Assembly (NCBI RefSeq): GCF_000720135.1
Contig: NZ_JOIU01000021.1
Coordinates: 124,001 to 188,000 of the forward strand
Direction: 5' to 3'
Source of the DNA: Streptomyces sp. NRRL S-1022
Lineage (GTDB): Bacteria > Actinomycetota > Actinomycetes > Streptomycetales > Streptomycetaceae
DNA length: 64,000 bases
Shown here: positions 32,600-41,397 of the stretch, piece by piece
Layout: each line of letters opens with the position of its first letter
Position numbering within the stretch: the first letter of the stretch is position 1
Program-made: the position numbers and the translations under genes
The notes under the pieces: model-generated
What the model saw: only the letters and a program-made list of their open reading frames with translations
What the model was told of the DNA's origin: nothing
The model's database searches: none

Positions 32600-33816
32600 A
32601 CGGCCTCGTCCTCCTCGCCGCCGCGACGCCCGTGGTGTTCGCCGCGGGCCTCGCCACGGGACGCCTCCTGTCCCGCCGGAGCGACCGGGACGGCACGGAG
32701 CACGGCGGCAGCCCCGTGGAACGCGCCACCTTCCGCACCCTGCACACCGCGTCCGCGGCCGCGCCCCCGCTGCGCGCCGGACTCACCGAGGACGCGGCCC
32801 GCAAGGCGGTACGACGGCTCCGGCCGCTGTTCGGCACGGCCGCGCTCGGTCTCACGGCCGAGGACCGGCTGCTGGCCTGGGACGGGCCGGGCCGGCACCA
32901 CGCGGACACCGCCCTGGAGCGGGCCCGGCACGTCCTCGGGAGCGGCCGCACGCAGACCTTCACCATCCGCTGCCCGGACCCGGACTGCCCCGTGCGCCGG
33001 GGCGCCGCCGCGCCGCTCACGGTCGACGGGCGGGTGCTCGGCGCCCTCGTCGTGCTCGGCGCCGGGGAGTCGGCGAGCGTGGTCCGGGCCACCGAGGAGG
33101 TGGCGCGCTGGGTGTCCGTCCAGCTCGAACTCGCCGAGCTCGACCGCACCCGCACCGGTCTGATCGAGGCGGAGATCCGGGCGCTGCGCGCGCAGATCTC
33201 CCCGCACTTCATCTACAACTCCCTCGCCACGATCGCCTCGTTCGTGCGCACCGACCCCGAGCGGGCCCGTGAACTGCTGCTGGAGTTCGCCGACTTCACC
33301 CGGTACTCGTTCCGCCGGCACGGCGAGTTCACCACCCTGGCCGAGGAGTTGCGCTCCGTCGAGCAGTTCCTGGAGCTGGTCCGCGCCCGGTTCGGGCAGC
33401 GGCTGCGGGTGACCTTGCAGATCGCCCCGGAGGTGCTGCCCGTGGCGGTGCCCTTCCTGTGCGTGCAGCCCCTGGTGGAGAACGCGGTCAGGCACGGGCT
33501 GGAGGAGAGCGTGGAGCGCAGCCGTATCGGCATCACCGCGCAGGACGAGGGGGCGACGGCCCGGATCGTCATCGAGGACAACGGGGTCGGCATGGAACCG
33601 GACCGGCTGCGCCGGATCCTGCGCGGCGAGGACGGCCCCTCGACGGGCATCGGGCTGCGCAACGTGGACGAACGGCTGCGCCAGGTCTACGGCGACGACC
33701 ACGGGCTGGTGATCGAGACCGGTGTCGCGGCCGGGATGAAGATCACGATCCGGATCCCCAAGTACCGCACCGGAGTGCACAGCACGCCTCCGCGCACCGC
33801 CTCCGGGAACGAGTGA
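32596..33816 (+). CDS. LytS/YehU-type sensor histidine kinase
   Basis: 406 residues: one N-terminal membrane helix (about 3-22), a GAF-like region (about 70-180) containing a CPDPDCP cysteine pair, then the His_kinase domain with phospho-acceptor His204 in AQISPHFIYNSLATI, N-box PLVENAVRHGLE and G-boxes EDNGVGM and GIGLRN. Kinases of this type nearly always pair with a LytTR-domain response regulator encoded next to them; none follows here. It is coupled to the symporter, which fits pyruvate/acetate-sensing kinase-transporter pairs such as BtsS/YpdA (inference). Confidence 0.9.
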   Translation: MNGLVLLAAATPVVFAAGLATGRLLSRRSDRDGTEHGGSPVERATFRTLHTASAAAPPLRAGLTEDAARKAVRRLRPLFGTAALGLTAEDRLLAWDGPGRHHADTALERARHVLGSGRTQTFTIRCPDPDCPVRRGAAAPLTVDGRVLGALVVLGAGESASVVRATEEVARWVSVQLELAELDRTRTGLIEAEIRALRAQISPHFIYNSLATIASFVRTDPERARELLLEFADFTRYSFRRHGEFTTLAEELRSVEQFLELVRARFGQRLRVTLQIAPEVLPVAVPFLCVQPLVENAVRHGLEESVERSRIGITAQDEGATARIVIEDNGVGMEPDRLRRILRGEDGPSTGIGLRNVDERLRQVYGDDHGLVIETGVAAGMKITIRIPKYRTGVHSTPPRTASGNE

Positions 33817-33884
33817 GGGCCCGTGCCGGACATGCCCGCGGCCCCCGGCGGGGTGCTGCCGGGGGCCGCGCGCGTGGGGACGGG

Positions 33885-34175
33885 TCAGAAGGTCAGCGAC
33901 CAGTTGTCCAGGGTGCCGATGCCGTCCGGGTACACGTCCGCGACCTGGAGCTTCCAGGTGCCGTTGGCCGGGGAGGCGCTCGCGTCGACCGAGTAGGTCC
34001 TGGTCAGGGTGCCGCCGGACTCCGAGGCGCTGGTCTCCTTCAGCCCGTAGGCCCTGCCGTCCGGGGCAACCAGGCAGATCTTCGGGTCGCTGCCGGAGAT
34101 CCCGGCCACGGTGGCGGGCGACTCGACCGTCCCGGGGCCGGGGACGGGGAAGCCGGCGTCGTTGATCCCCTCGGC
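33885..34175 (-). pseudogene. Remnant of a subtilase P-domain (proprotein convertase type)
   Basis: The minus frame to the stop at 33885 reads ICLVAPDGRAYGLKET, then TRTYSVDASASPANGTWKLQVADV and ends GTLDNWSLTF, the last half of a P/Homo-B domain that follows the catalytic domain in secreted actinobacterial S8 or M4 proteases. The first strands are truncated (a scar after TVAGISGSDPK) and there is no protease domain; short GGGACGG repeats (34170-34215) separate it from the next gene. It is best seen as the decayed 3' end of a lost protease gene. Confidence 0.7.
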
Positions 34176-34226
34176 CCGTCCCTCAGTCCGTCCCGCAGCC
34201 CGTCCCTCGGTGCGCCGCTCGGCCCG

Positions 34227-35636
34227 TCACCGCTGCTGCCGGCGCTGGCGGCGGGCCGCCATCACCGCGTACACGATGACACCGGCGAACAGGAACAGCA
34301 CGCCCTGGTAGACGGCCGCGTAGCCGGCGCCCGCCATCAGCCAGAGCGTGAAGGCGGCGGCCACCGCGCTGATCACGGAGTCCCGCACCAGCCGGCCCCG
34401 GTCGACGGCCTCGGACCGGCCGGCCATCAGGTGGAAGATCTGCGCGGCGGCGGCCAGCAGGTACGGCACGGTCGCGGTGAACGTGGTGACCAGGACCAGG
34501 ACCTCGAAGACCCGGCCCGAACCCGAGAAGTAGTTGTAGACGGTGAGCAGCGAGGCGAGGACGACCGTCACGCCGACGCCGACCGTGGGCACGCCCCGCC
34601 GACGGCGCGTGAAGGCGCTCGGGAACAGTCCGTCGCGGGCCGCCGCGTACGGCGTCTGGGCGCTCAGCAGGGTCCAGCCGTTGAGGCAGCCGGTCATCGA
34701 CACCAGGGCGGCGAGCGCCACGGCCGTACCGCCCCAGCTGCCCCCGAACATCGTGTTCACGGCGTCCGAGAACGGCGCGGTGGAGGCGACCAGGCGGTCG
34801 TGCGCGACCGTGCCGAACACCGACAGGGTGCCCAGCAGGTACACCAGCGCCGCGCCCGCGGTGCCGATGACGGTCGCGCGCCCCACGTTGCGCCGGGCGT
34901 CCCTGACCTCGCCCGCGCTGACGGCGGCGGACTCCACCCCGAGGTAGGAGAAGAGCAGCAGGGCGGCGGAGGCGGACACCGCGCCGACCGCGCCGTGGCC
35001 GCTGGTGTTGAACGGCCCCAGCCGGCCGGGGTCGAAGAAGAACAGCCCGCCGACCGCGACGAGCAGCAGCGGCACGAACTTCAGCACCGTGGACACCAGC
35101 TGGACGGCGCCCACGTACCGGGTGCCGGCGAAGTTGGCGAGGGCGGGCAGCCACTGCAGGGCCAGCGCGGCCAGGCAGGCGGTCCAGCGGTGCCCGTTCA
35201 CCGGGACGAGCACGTCGAGGTAGCCCACGGCGGCGACGGCGAGCGCGGCGTTCGACACCCAGGTGGTGATCCAGTACGACCAGGCCGCGAGGAATCCCGC
35301 GAAGTCGCCGAACGCCTCGCGGGCGTAGACGTAGGGGCCGCCGGTGCGCGGGTCGCGTGCGGCGAGCCGGCCGAAGACCAGGGCCAGCGCGATGGCGCCG
35401 ACCGTCAGCACGCCGAAGGCGACCAGGCTGACCGTGCCGTAAGGGGCGATGGAGGCGGGAAGCAGGAAGATGCCGCCGCCGATGATGTTGCCCATGACCA
35501 GTGCGGTGGCGACGGGCAGGCCGAACCGGCGGGCATGCCTGCCGGTGTCGCCCTGCGGGTCCCCGCCGTGAGCCGTGGCGGTCTCCGCGGGGATCTCCGC
35601 GGGGGCCGGAGCCGGGACGGTTCCGGTGCTGTGCAT
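34227..35636 (-). CDS. APC family amino acid permease
   Basis: 469 residues from the ATG at 35634-35636 (GAGAGG about 10 bp upstream; an ATG six codons earlier is possible). After a hydrophilic N-terminus, FGLPVATALVMGNIIGGGIFLLPASIAPYG is the first helix with the GxG substrate-binding motif of amino acid-polyamine-organocation transporters. About twelve membrane segments follow, and TGGPYVYAREAFGDFAGFLAAW is the conserved second loop. It resembles arginine/agmatine or putrescine-type exchangers; with the hydroxyproline operon beside it, amino acid uptake for that pathway is possible but unproven. Confidence 0.88.
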   Translation of the reverse strand: MHSTGTVPAPAPAEIPAETATAHGGDPQGDTGRHARRFGLPVATALVMGNIIGGGIFLLPASIAPYGTVSLVAFGVLTVGAIALALVFGRLAARDPRTGGPYVYAREAFGDFAGFLAAWSYWITTWVSNAALAVAAVGYLDVLVPVNGHRWTACLAALALQWLPALANFAGTRYVGAVQLVSTVLKFVPLLLVAVGGLFFFDPGRLGPFNTSGHGAVGAVSASAALLLFSYLGVESAAVSAGEVRDARRNVGRATVIGTAGAALVYLLGTLSVFGTVAHDRLVASTAPFSDAVNTMFGGSWGGTAVALAALVSMTGCLNGWTLLSAQTPYAAARDGLFPSAFTRRRRGVPTVGVGVTVVLASLLTVYNYFSGSGRVFEVLVLVTTFTATVPYLLAAAAQIFHLMAGRSEAVDRGRLVRDSVISAVAAAFTLWLMAGAGYAAVYQGVLFLFAGVIVYAVMAARRQRRQQR

Positions 35637-35832
35637 GGGTGGTGCGCCTCTCATGGAACTGACGTTCCCGGGATCGCCGGGACCGGGCCATGGTCGGGGA
35701 TGCACCGGTCTGGCGCAAAATCGCCGTTTTTTGTTCCGCAGTGGCCGCCTGAGCACGGAAAATACGTCGTGCCGGGGTCCCGGCGCCGCGAGATGTCCGG
35801 CGCCCTCCGGCGGGTCCCGCGGACGGGCGAGG

Positions 35833-36531
35833 TCAGTCCGTCGCCGCCCAGAGGCTGCGCACATGCCCGAGGTGCCGGGTCATGATCGCGTGCACGGCCT
35901 TCTCGTCACGCTCCAGCAGGGCGTCCAGCAGCTCCAGGTGCTCCTCGGCGGAGGCGAGCAGCCGGCCCGCCTCCACCAGCGCGGTCAGCCCGTACAGACG
36001 GGAGCGCTTGCGCAGGTCGGCCACGACCTCGACCAGGTGGGCGTTGCCGGCCAGCGCGAGCAGACCGAGGTGGAAGCGGGTGTCGGCCTCGACGTAGGCG
36101 ATCAGGTCGCCCGCCACCGCGGCGGTGACGATCTCCCGGGCCGCAGGGCGCAGCGCCTCCAGCGAGACACGGTCGGCCGTGCGGGCCAGCTCCACCACGG
36201 TGGGGATCTCGACGAGCGCCCGGACGTGCGTGTACTCGTCCAGCTGCCGGTCGGAGACGGCGGTGACCCGGAAGCCCTTGTTGGGCACCGTGTCGACCAG
36301 TCCCTCCTTGGCCAGGTCGAGCATGGCCTCGCGCACCGGTGTGGCCGAGACGCCGAACCGGGTGGCCAGCGAGGGCGCCGAGTAGACCTCGCCGGGCCGC
36401 AGCTCGCCCGCGATCAGCGCGGCGCGCAGGGCGTCCGCGACCCGCTCGCGGTAGCTGCTCCGCCGGCCGCCCAGCCGGGGGAGCGCGGGCATCTCGGGGT
36501 CACGGGGGTTCGGTGCCATGTCACGCATCAC
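35833..36531 (-). CDS. GntR family (FadR subfamily) regulator
   Basis: 232 residues. A winged helix (YRERVADALRAALIAGELRPGEVYSAPSLATRFGVSATPVREAMLDLAKEGLV) is followed by an all-helical FCD ligand domain (RALVEIPTVVELAR, HLGLLALAGNAHLVEVVADLRKR) with conserved Asp/His metal ligands. The start may be the GTG at 36531 or an ATG at 36519; no strong ribosome site is seen. It lies 20 bp behind the epimerase gene, as the last gene of the hydroxyproline operon, and is probably its repressor. Confidence 0.9.
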   Translation of the reverse strand: MMRDMAPNPRDPEMPALPRLGGRRSSYRERVADALRAALIAGELRPGEVYSAPSLATRFGVSATPVREAMLDLAKEGLVDTVPNKGFRVTAVSDRQLDEYTHVRALVEIPTVVELARTADRVSLEALRPAAREIVTAAVAGDLIAYVEADTRFHLGLLALAGNAHLVEVVADLRKRSRLYGLTALVEAGRLLASAEEHLELLDALLERDEKAVHAIMTRHLGHVRSLWAATD

Positions 36532-36551
36532 CGGGGTGAGTGTAGAGGACG

Positions 36552-37553
36552 CTAGAGGACGAACCCCTCCGGGAAGGGGTCGGCCGGGTCCAGCAGGTAC
36601 TGTGCGGTGCCCGTGATCCAGGCCCGGCCGGTGAAGCTGGGCAGCACGGCCGGCACCCCGGCGACCTCCGTGGCCCCCAGCAGCCGGCCGGTGAACCGGG
36701 TGCCGATGAAGGACTCGTTCACGAACTCGGTGTGCAGCGGGAGTTCACCGCGCGCGTGCAGCTGCGCCATGCGCGCGCTGGTGCCCGTGCCGCAGGGGGA
36801 GCGGTCGAACCAGCCCGGGTGGATGACCATGGCGTGCCGGGAGTGCCGGGCGGTGGCGCCGGGCGCGTACAGGTGGACGTGGTGGCAGCCCCGGATCGAC
36901 GGGTCCTCGGGGTGCACCGGCTCCGCCTCCGCGTTGATCGCCGTCATCAGCGACAGGCCGGCCGCCAGGATGTCGTCCTTGCGGGCGCGGTCGAAGGGCA
37001 GCCCGAACGCGTCCAGCGGCAGGATCGCGTAGAAGTTGCCGCCGTAGGCCAGGTCGTAGGTGACGGTACGGCCGTCCGGCAGGGTGATCTCGCGGTCCAG
37101 GCCGGCCGCGAACGACGGCACGTTCCTGAGCGTGACGTTCCGGGCGGCGCCGTTCTCCACCGCGACCTCGGCGACCACGAGCCCCGCCGGGGTGTCGAGC
37201 CGGATCGTGGTCACCGGCTCCGTGACCTCCACCATGCCGGTCTCCACCAGCACGGTGGCCACCCCGATCGTGCCGTGCCCGCACATCGGCAGATAGCCGG
37301 AGACCTCGATGTAGAGGACGCCCCAGTCGCAGTCGGGGCGGGCCGGCGGCTGCAGGATCGCGCCGCTCATCGCGGAGTGGCCGCGCGGCTCGTTCATCAG
37401 CAACTGCTTGACCTGGTCGCGGTGTTCACGGAACCACAGGCGCCGTTCGTTCATGGTCGCCCCCGGGACGGTGCCGATCCCGCCGGTGATCACGCGGGTC
37501 GGCATGCCCTCGGTGTGCGAGTCGACGGCGTGCAGGACGAGCTTGCTGCGCAT
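36552..37553 (-). CDS. 4-hydroxyproline epimerase (proline racemase family)
   Basis: 333 residues, the usual family length. Both catalytic cysteines are present: Cys91 in YLPMCGHGTIG and Cys254 in RSPCGTGTSA, so it is a racemase/epimerase and not the related dehydratase, which has Thr in the second position. HAVDSHTEGMPTRVITGG is the conserved opening. Lying beside D-hydroxyproline dehydrogenase-like subunits and a DHDPS-family deaminase, conversion of trans-4-hydroxy-L-proline to cis-4-hydroxy-D-proline is the best call. Cytoplasmic, cofactor-free. Confidence 0.9.
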   Translation of the reverse strand: MRSKLVLHAVDSHTEGMPTRVITGGIGTVPGATMNERRLWFREHRDQVKQLLMNEPRGHSAMSGAILQPPARPDCDWGVLYIEVSGYLPMCGHGTIGVATVLVETGMVEVTEPVTTIRLDTPAGLVVAEVAVENGAARNVTLRNVPSFAAGLDREITLPDGRTVTYDLAYGGNFYAILPLDAFGLPFDRARKDDILAAGLSLMTAINAEAEPVHPEDPSIRGCHHVHLYAPGATARHSRHAMVIHPGWFDRSPCGTGTSARMAQLHARGELPLHTEFVNESFIGTRFTGRLLGATEVAGVPAVLPSFTGRAWITGTAQYLLDPADPFPEGFVL

Positions 37554-37564
37554 GGGAGGACTCC

Positions 37565-38461
37565 TTACGCGAGACCGGCGGCGACGGCCTTCTCGGTGGC
37601 CGCGCGGACCGCGGCCTCCTGCTCGGGCGGCAGCGGGACCCGCGGCGGGCGCACCGGACCGCCGTACCGTCCGACGACGTCCATGGAGAGCTTGATCGCC
37701 TGGACGAACTCCGTCCGCGAGTCCCAGCGCAGCAGCGGGTGCAGCTGCCGGTACAGCGGGAGCGCGGTGGTGAGGTCCCCGGCGAGCGCGGCGCGGTACA
37801 GCTCGGCCGAGGCGCGCGGGAGGGCGTTGGGGTAGCCGGCCACCCAGCCCTTGGCACCGGCCACCGCCAGCTCCAGCAGCACGTCGTCGGCGCCGATCAA
37901 GAGGTCTAGATCGGGGGCGAGTTCGGCGATGCGGTAGGCACGGCGGACGTCACCGGAGAACTCCTTGACGGCGTGCACGAGCCCCTCGCCGTGCAGCCGG
38001 GCGAGGAGTTCGGGCACCAGGTCGACCTTGGTGTCGACCGGGTTGTTGTACGCCACCACGGGCACCCCCGCCCGCGCGGCCTCCGCGTAGTGGGCGAGCA
38101 CCGAACGCTCGTCGGCGCGGTAGGCGTTGGGCGGCAGCAGCATCACCGAGGCGCAGCCCGCCTCGCCCGCCTGCTCGGCCCAGCGCCGGGCCTCGGCCGA
38201 GCCGTACGCGCAGACGCCCGGCATCACCCGCTCCCCGCCGATCGCGGCCACGGCGGTCTCCACCACCCGCGCCCGCTCCGCGTCGGTGAGCACCTGGTAC
38301 TCGCCGAGCGAGCCGTTCGGTACGACGCCGTCGCAGCCGTTCGCGACGAGCCAGGCGCAGTGCTCGGCGTACCGGTCGTGGTCGACCGAGAGGTCGTCGC
38401 GCAGCGGGAGGGCGGTGGCGACGAGGATGCCGCGCCAGGGACGGTGCTGCGGGTCGGTCAT
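37565..38461 (-). CDS. DHDPS/NAL family lyase, probable pyrroline-4-hydroxy-2-carboxylate deaminase
   Basis: 298 residues from the ATG at 38459-38461 (GGGAGAG upstream); an in-frame ATG at 38491 is less likely as it overlaps the probable operator. It has the dihydrodipicolinate synthase barrel with the Schiff-base lysine Lys166 in HAVKEFSGD, the catalytic Tyr138 in VAYNNPV and the loop NGSLGEYQVLTDAER. Between the dehydrogenase subunits and the epimerase, its likely reaction is deamination of 1-pyrroline-4-hydroxy-2-carboxylate to alpha-ketoglutarate semialdehyde. The dehydrogenase for the next step is not in the window. Confidence 0.87.
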   Translation of the reverse strand: MTDPQHRPWRGILVATALPLRDDLSVDHDRYAEHCAWLVANGCDGVVPNGSLGEYQVLTDAERARVVETAVAAIGGERVMPGVCAYGSAEARRWAEQAGEAGCASVMLLPPNAYRADERSVLAHYAEAARAGVPVVAYNNPVDTKVDLVPELLARLHGEGLVHAVKEFSGDVRRAYRIAELAPDLDLLIGADDVLLELAVAGAKGWVAGYPNALPRASAELYRAALAGDLTTALPLYRQLHPLLRWDSRTEFVQAIKLSMDVVGRYGGPVRPPRVPLPPEQEAAVRAATEKAVAAGLA

Positions 38462-38482
38462 GGGGCTCTCCCAATCAATAGG

Positions 38483-38494
38483 GTGTGACATGTT
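38483..38494. promoter_or_regulatory. Probable GntR site before the deaminase gene
   Basis: TGTGACATGTT (38484-38494) matches TGTCACATGTT at 41399-41409, in front of the first gene of the same operon, in ten of eleven positions. The near-palindrome (R)TGTnACAT is typical of FadR-subfamily GntR sites. It may control an internal promoter. Confidence 0.4.
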
Positions 38495-38538
38495 ACTGAC
38501 GGGCGGTGCGGTCCGGGTCCTCCGCCGGGAGGGCGGGC

Positions 38539-39936
38539 TCAGTCCGTCTCCGGCAGGGCGGCCAGCACCCCGAGCGGTACCGGCCGGGCGAACGGCCGCC
38601 GGCCGGGGTCGAGCGGGCAGCCGGTCAGGCCGGCCACCGCGGGCGCGCACATCCGCCCCTGGCACCAGCCCATCCCGGCCCGGGTGAGCAGCTTCACGGT
38701 GCGCAGGTCGCCGGCGCCCAGCGTGTCCGCGGACGCGCGCACCTGGCCGGCGGTGACCTCCTCGCAGCGGCACACCACCGTGTCGTCCGGCAGCCGGCCG
38801 GCCCAGCCCGCCGGCGGGGCGTACACCGCGTCCAGGGCCGTGGCGAACTCCCGCAGCCGGGTCCGGGCCCGGGCGGCGGCGGCCCAGCGGCGCGGGTCGG
38901 GCTCGGTGCCGTGCAGCCGGGCGGCGGCCGAGCGTCCGGCGATGTGGCCCTCGGCGAGCGCGAGCGCCGCGCCGCCGACGCCGGTGGTTTCCCCGGCGGC
39001 CCAGACACCGGGCACGCCGGTGCGCTGCTCCTCGTCGACCTGTACGGCGGTGCCCGACAGGGTGCAGCCCAGGGTCTCCGCGAGGTCGGTGTGCGGCAGC
39101 ATGCCGTGGCCGACGGCGAGGGTGTCGCAGGGGATGCGGCGGGCGCTGCCGGGCCTCGGGCGCTGGTCCCGGCCGAGCGCGGCCACGGTGACCGCCTCCA
39201 CCCGGTCGGTGCCGTGCGCCGCCACGACGGTGTGCCGGGCCAGTGTGCGCACCCGGTGCCGCAGCAGCCGGGCCGCGTACCCGGCGCCCTCGGCGAGTTT
39301 GCCGGGCTGCGCGGCCAGGGCGGGCGCCCGGCGCAGCACGGCGGCGGGACCGGCGGACTCGACCAGCGCGGCGACCCGGGCACCGGCCGCGGCGAGCCCG
39401 GTGGCCACCGGCAGCAGCAGCGGCCCGGTCCCGGCGACCACGGCCGTCCGGCCGGGCAGCACCAGGCCGCCCTTGAGCATGGCCTGCGCCCCGCCGGCGG
39501 TGACGACCCCGGGCAGTGTCCAGCCCGGGAAGGGCAGCACCTGCTCGTACCCGCCGGTGGCGAGCAGGACGGCGTCGGCGCGGACGGTGACGCCCTCCTC
39601 CTGGGCGGGGCCGAGCAGGGCGTGCACGGAGAACGTTTTGGAGGCGGAGTCCCGCCGCACGCACCACACGTGATGGTCCGTCAGGTGCGTGATGCGGCCG
39701 GCCGCGCGGTGCCGCTCCAGGGCGTCCCGCAGCCGCTCCCAGGTGCGCCACTGGTGGTGCAGGGCCTGTGGCCGGTGGGCGCCCAGGGCGGCGGCGGGCT
39801 GCCGGTAGAACTGGCCCCCGGCCTGCTCGGCCGCGTCGACCAGGAGCACCCGTACCCCTCGTGCGGCCGCCGCCAGCGCCCCGGCGAGGCCGGCCGGGCC
39901 CGCGCCGACGACGGCGAGTCGCGGTCGTTCAGTCAT
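38539..39936 (-). CDS. FAD/NAD(P)-dependent oxidoreductase, D-hydroxyproline dehydrogenase alpha-like subunit
   Basis: 465 residues. The FAD-binding site VVGAGPAGLAGALAAAARGVRVLLVD and a second Rossmann site (TAVVAGTGPLLLPVATGLAAAG) mark a pyridine-nucleotide-disulphide-oxidoreductase-like fold. The C-terminus has a BFD-like cysteine cluster (VCRCEEVTAGQVRAS and GWCQGRMCAPAV) that should hold a [2Fe-2S] centre. This matches the larger subunit of heteromeric D-hydroxyproline or opine/HCN-type dehydrogenases. Its start overlaps the small iron-sulfur subunit gene by 8 bp, so the subunits are probably made together. Confidence 0.87.
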   Translation of the reverse strand: MTERPRLAVVGAGPAGLAGALAAAARGVRVLLVDAAEQAGGQFYRQPAAALGAHRPQALHHQWRTWERLRDALERHRAAGRITHLTDHHVWCVRRDSASKTFSVHALLGPAQEEGVTVRADAVLLATGGYEQVLPFPGWTLPGVVTAGGAQAMLKGGLVLPGRTAVVAGTGPLLLPVATGLAAAGARVAALVESAGPAAVLRRAPALAAQPGKLAEGAGYAARLLRHRVRTLARHTVVAAHGTDRVEAVTVAALGRDQRPRPGSARRIPCDTLAVGHGMLPHTDLAETLGCTLSGTAVQVDEEQRTGVPGVWAAGETTGVGGAALALAEGHIAGRSAAARLHGTEPDPRRWAAAARARTRLREFATALDAVYAPPAGWAGRLPDDTVVCRCEEVTAGQVRASADTLGAGDLRTVKLLTRAGMGWCQGRMCAPAVAGLTGCPLDPGRRPFARPVPLGVLAALPETD

Positions 39937-40231
39937 CGTCGAGGCCCGTCCCCTCCTGCGTGCGGATGTCGTCGCCCGGGCGCACCGGCACCAGGCAGGC
40001 CCGCTGGTTCGGGCGGCCGTTGACGGTCACGAGGCAGTCGAAGCACACCCCGATCCCGCAGAACACCCCGCGGGGCCGGCCGGTGCCGCGCGTGCTGCGC
40101 CAGGCCGGCACGCCAGCCGCCCACAGGGCCGCCGCGACCGTCTGGCCCGGCAGCGCCGGCAGGGGCCGGCCGTCGAAGGTGACGGTGCAGGCCGCGCCCG
40201 GCCGGGCGCGGGTCGACCTCAGCGGATTCAC
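39929..40231 (-). CDS. (2Fe-2S)-binding small subunit of the dehydrogenase
   Basis: 100 residues from the GTG at 40231, overlapping the upstream stop in GTGA. The plant-ferredoxin-like fold (VTFDGRPLPALPGQTVAAALWAAG) contains the cysteine cluster FCGIGVCFDCLVTVNG and a fourth Cys in NQRACLVPV, giving one [2Fe-2S] centre. Small subunits of this kind (HcnA/SoxA-N-like) carry electrons between the two flavoprotein subunits. Confidence 0.9.
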   Translation of the reverse strand: MNPLRSTRARPGAACTVTFDGRPLPALPGQTVAAALWAAGVPAWRSTRGTGRPRGVFCGIGVCFDCLVTVNGRPNQRACLVPVRPGDDIRTQEGTGLDDD

Positions 40232-41388
40232 CGGACGTCGCCTCCCTCGGTGTCGAACCGCTCCGGCCGGAACGGTGTGAGATCCAGTTCGGGTGTCCTC
40301 CCGGTGACCGCCTGCGCGATCAACCGCCCGGTGCCGGTGGCGAGTCCGATGCCGGCGCCCTCGTGCCCGCAGGCGTGGAACAGGCCGGGCGCCCGCGGGT
40401 CGGCGCCGATGGCCGGCAGGTGGTCGGGCAGGTACGGCCGGAAGCCCGCGTACGTGCGCAGGGCGCGCACCCGCTCCAGGAAGGGGAACAGTCCGACCGC
40501 CCCGGCCGCCAGCGCCCGTACCGCGGGCAGCGACAGCGAGCGGTCGAAGCCGACCCGCTCCCGGGTGGCGCCGATCAGCACCGGGCCGGCGGCCGTGCCC
40601 TCCACGACCGGGGAGGTGCGCAGGGCGGCCGCGTCGCTGGCCACGTCGGCGACGTAGTCCGCGGCGTACACCTTGTGCCGGACCATCCGCGGCAGCGGCT
40701 CGGTGACCAGCACGAAGCCGCGCCGCGGGAGCACCGGCAGCCGGACGCCGGCCAGCGCCGCCACCTCGCCGCCCCAGGTGCCGGCCGCGTTCACCACCGC
40801 CGGGGCGTGGATCTCGCCCCGGTCGGTGCGGACGCCGTACACCGTGCCGTCCGCCGTGCGCAGCACCCCGGTCACGGTCCGGCCGGTGTGCAGGGCGGCA
40901 CCGGAGGCGCGGGCCAGGTGGGCGGCGGCCAGCGCGGGCATGACCTGCGCGTCCTGCGGGTAGTGGACGCCGCCCGCCATGCCGGGTGCCAGGTGCGGTT
41001 CGAGCTCCCCCAGCCGGTCGGCGTCGACCGGTACGGCGGTGACACCCGCGCCGGCCTGTCCGGCCGCGAACTCCCGCAGCGCGGCCAGGGTCCCGGGTGC
41101 CGAGGCGACAACGAGGCCGCCCTTGCGCTCGTACTCCACGGCGCCTCCGTGCTCCTCGGCCAGGCCGACCCACAGGCGGGCCGACAGCAGGGCGAGTGCG
41201 AGCTCAGGGCCCGGTTCCTTGTCGGAGACGAGCAGATTGCCCTCGCCGGCGCCGGTGGTGCCGCCGGACACCGGCCCCCGGTCCACCAGCCGTACGCCGA
41301 GTCCGGCCCGTGCGGCGTACAGCGCGCAGGCAGCGCCCACCATCCCGGCCCCGACGACCACGACATCGCAGGTCAGTCGCTTGGTCAC
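40228..41388 (-). CDS. FAD-dependent oxidoreductase (DAO type), hydroxyproline dehydrogenase beta-like subunit
   Basis: 386 residues of the glycine/D-amino-acid oxidase (DAO) fold: dinucleotide site VVVVGAGMVGAACALYAARAGLGVRLVD, then TGAGEGNLLVSDKEPG near the flavin, and a C-terminal FHACGHEGAGIGLATGTGRLIAQAV that closes the FAD site. It is the first gene of the operon and probably carries the amine-oxidising site for cis-4-hydroxy-D-proline. Electrons would pass to the other two subunits. Proline or sarcosine-like substrates are alternatives. Confidence 0.88.
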   Translation of the reverse strand: MTKRLTCDVVVVGAGMVGAACALYAARAGLGVRLVDRGPVSGGTTGAGEGNLLVSDKEPGPELALALLSARLWVGLAEEHGGAVEYERKGGLVVASAPGTLAALREFAAGQAGAGVTAVPVDADRLGELEPHLAPGMAGGVHYPQDAQVMPALAAAHLARASGAALHTGRTVTGVLRTADGTVYGVRTDRGEIHAPAVVNAAGTWGGEVAALAGVRLPVLPRRGFVLVTEPLPRMVRHKVYAADYVADVASDAAALRTSPVVEGTAAGPVLIGATRERVGFDRSLSLPAVRALAAGAVGLFPFLERVRALRTYAGFRPYLPDHLPAIGADPRAPGLFHACGHEGAGIGLATGTGRLIAQAVTGRTPELDLTPFRPERFDTEGGDVR

Positions 41389-41397
41389 GGCAGTACT

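Noticed and set aside
33459-35885. An 808-codon plus-strand open frame
   Set aside because: Antisense to the APC permease gene, with Arg/Gly/Ala-rich shadow composition; the permease and P-domain remnant explain the region.
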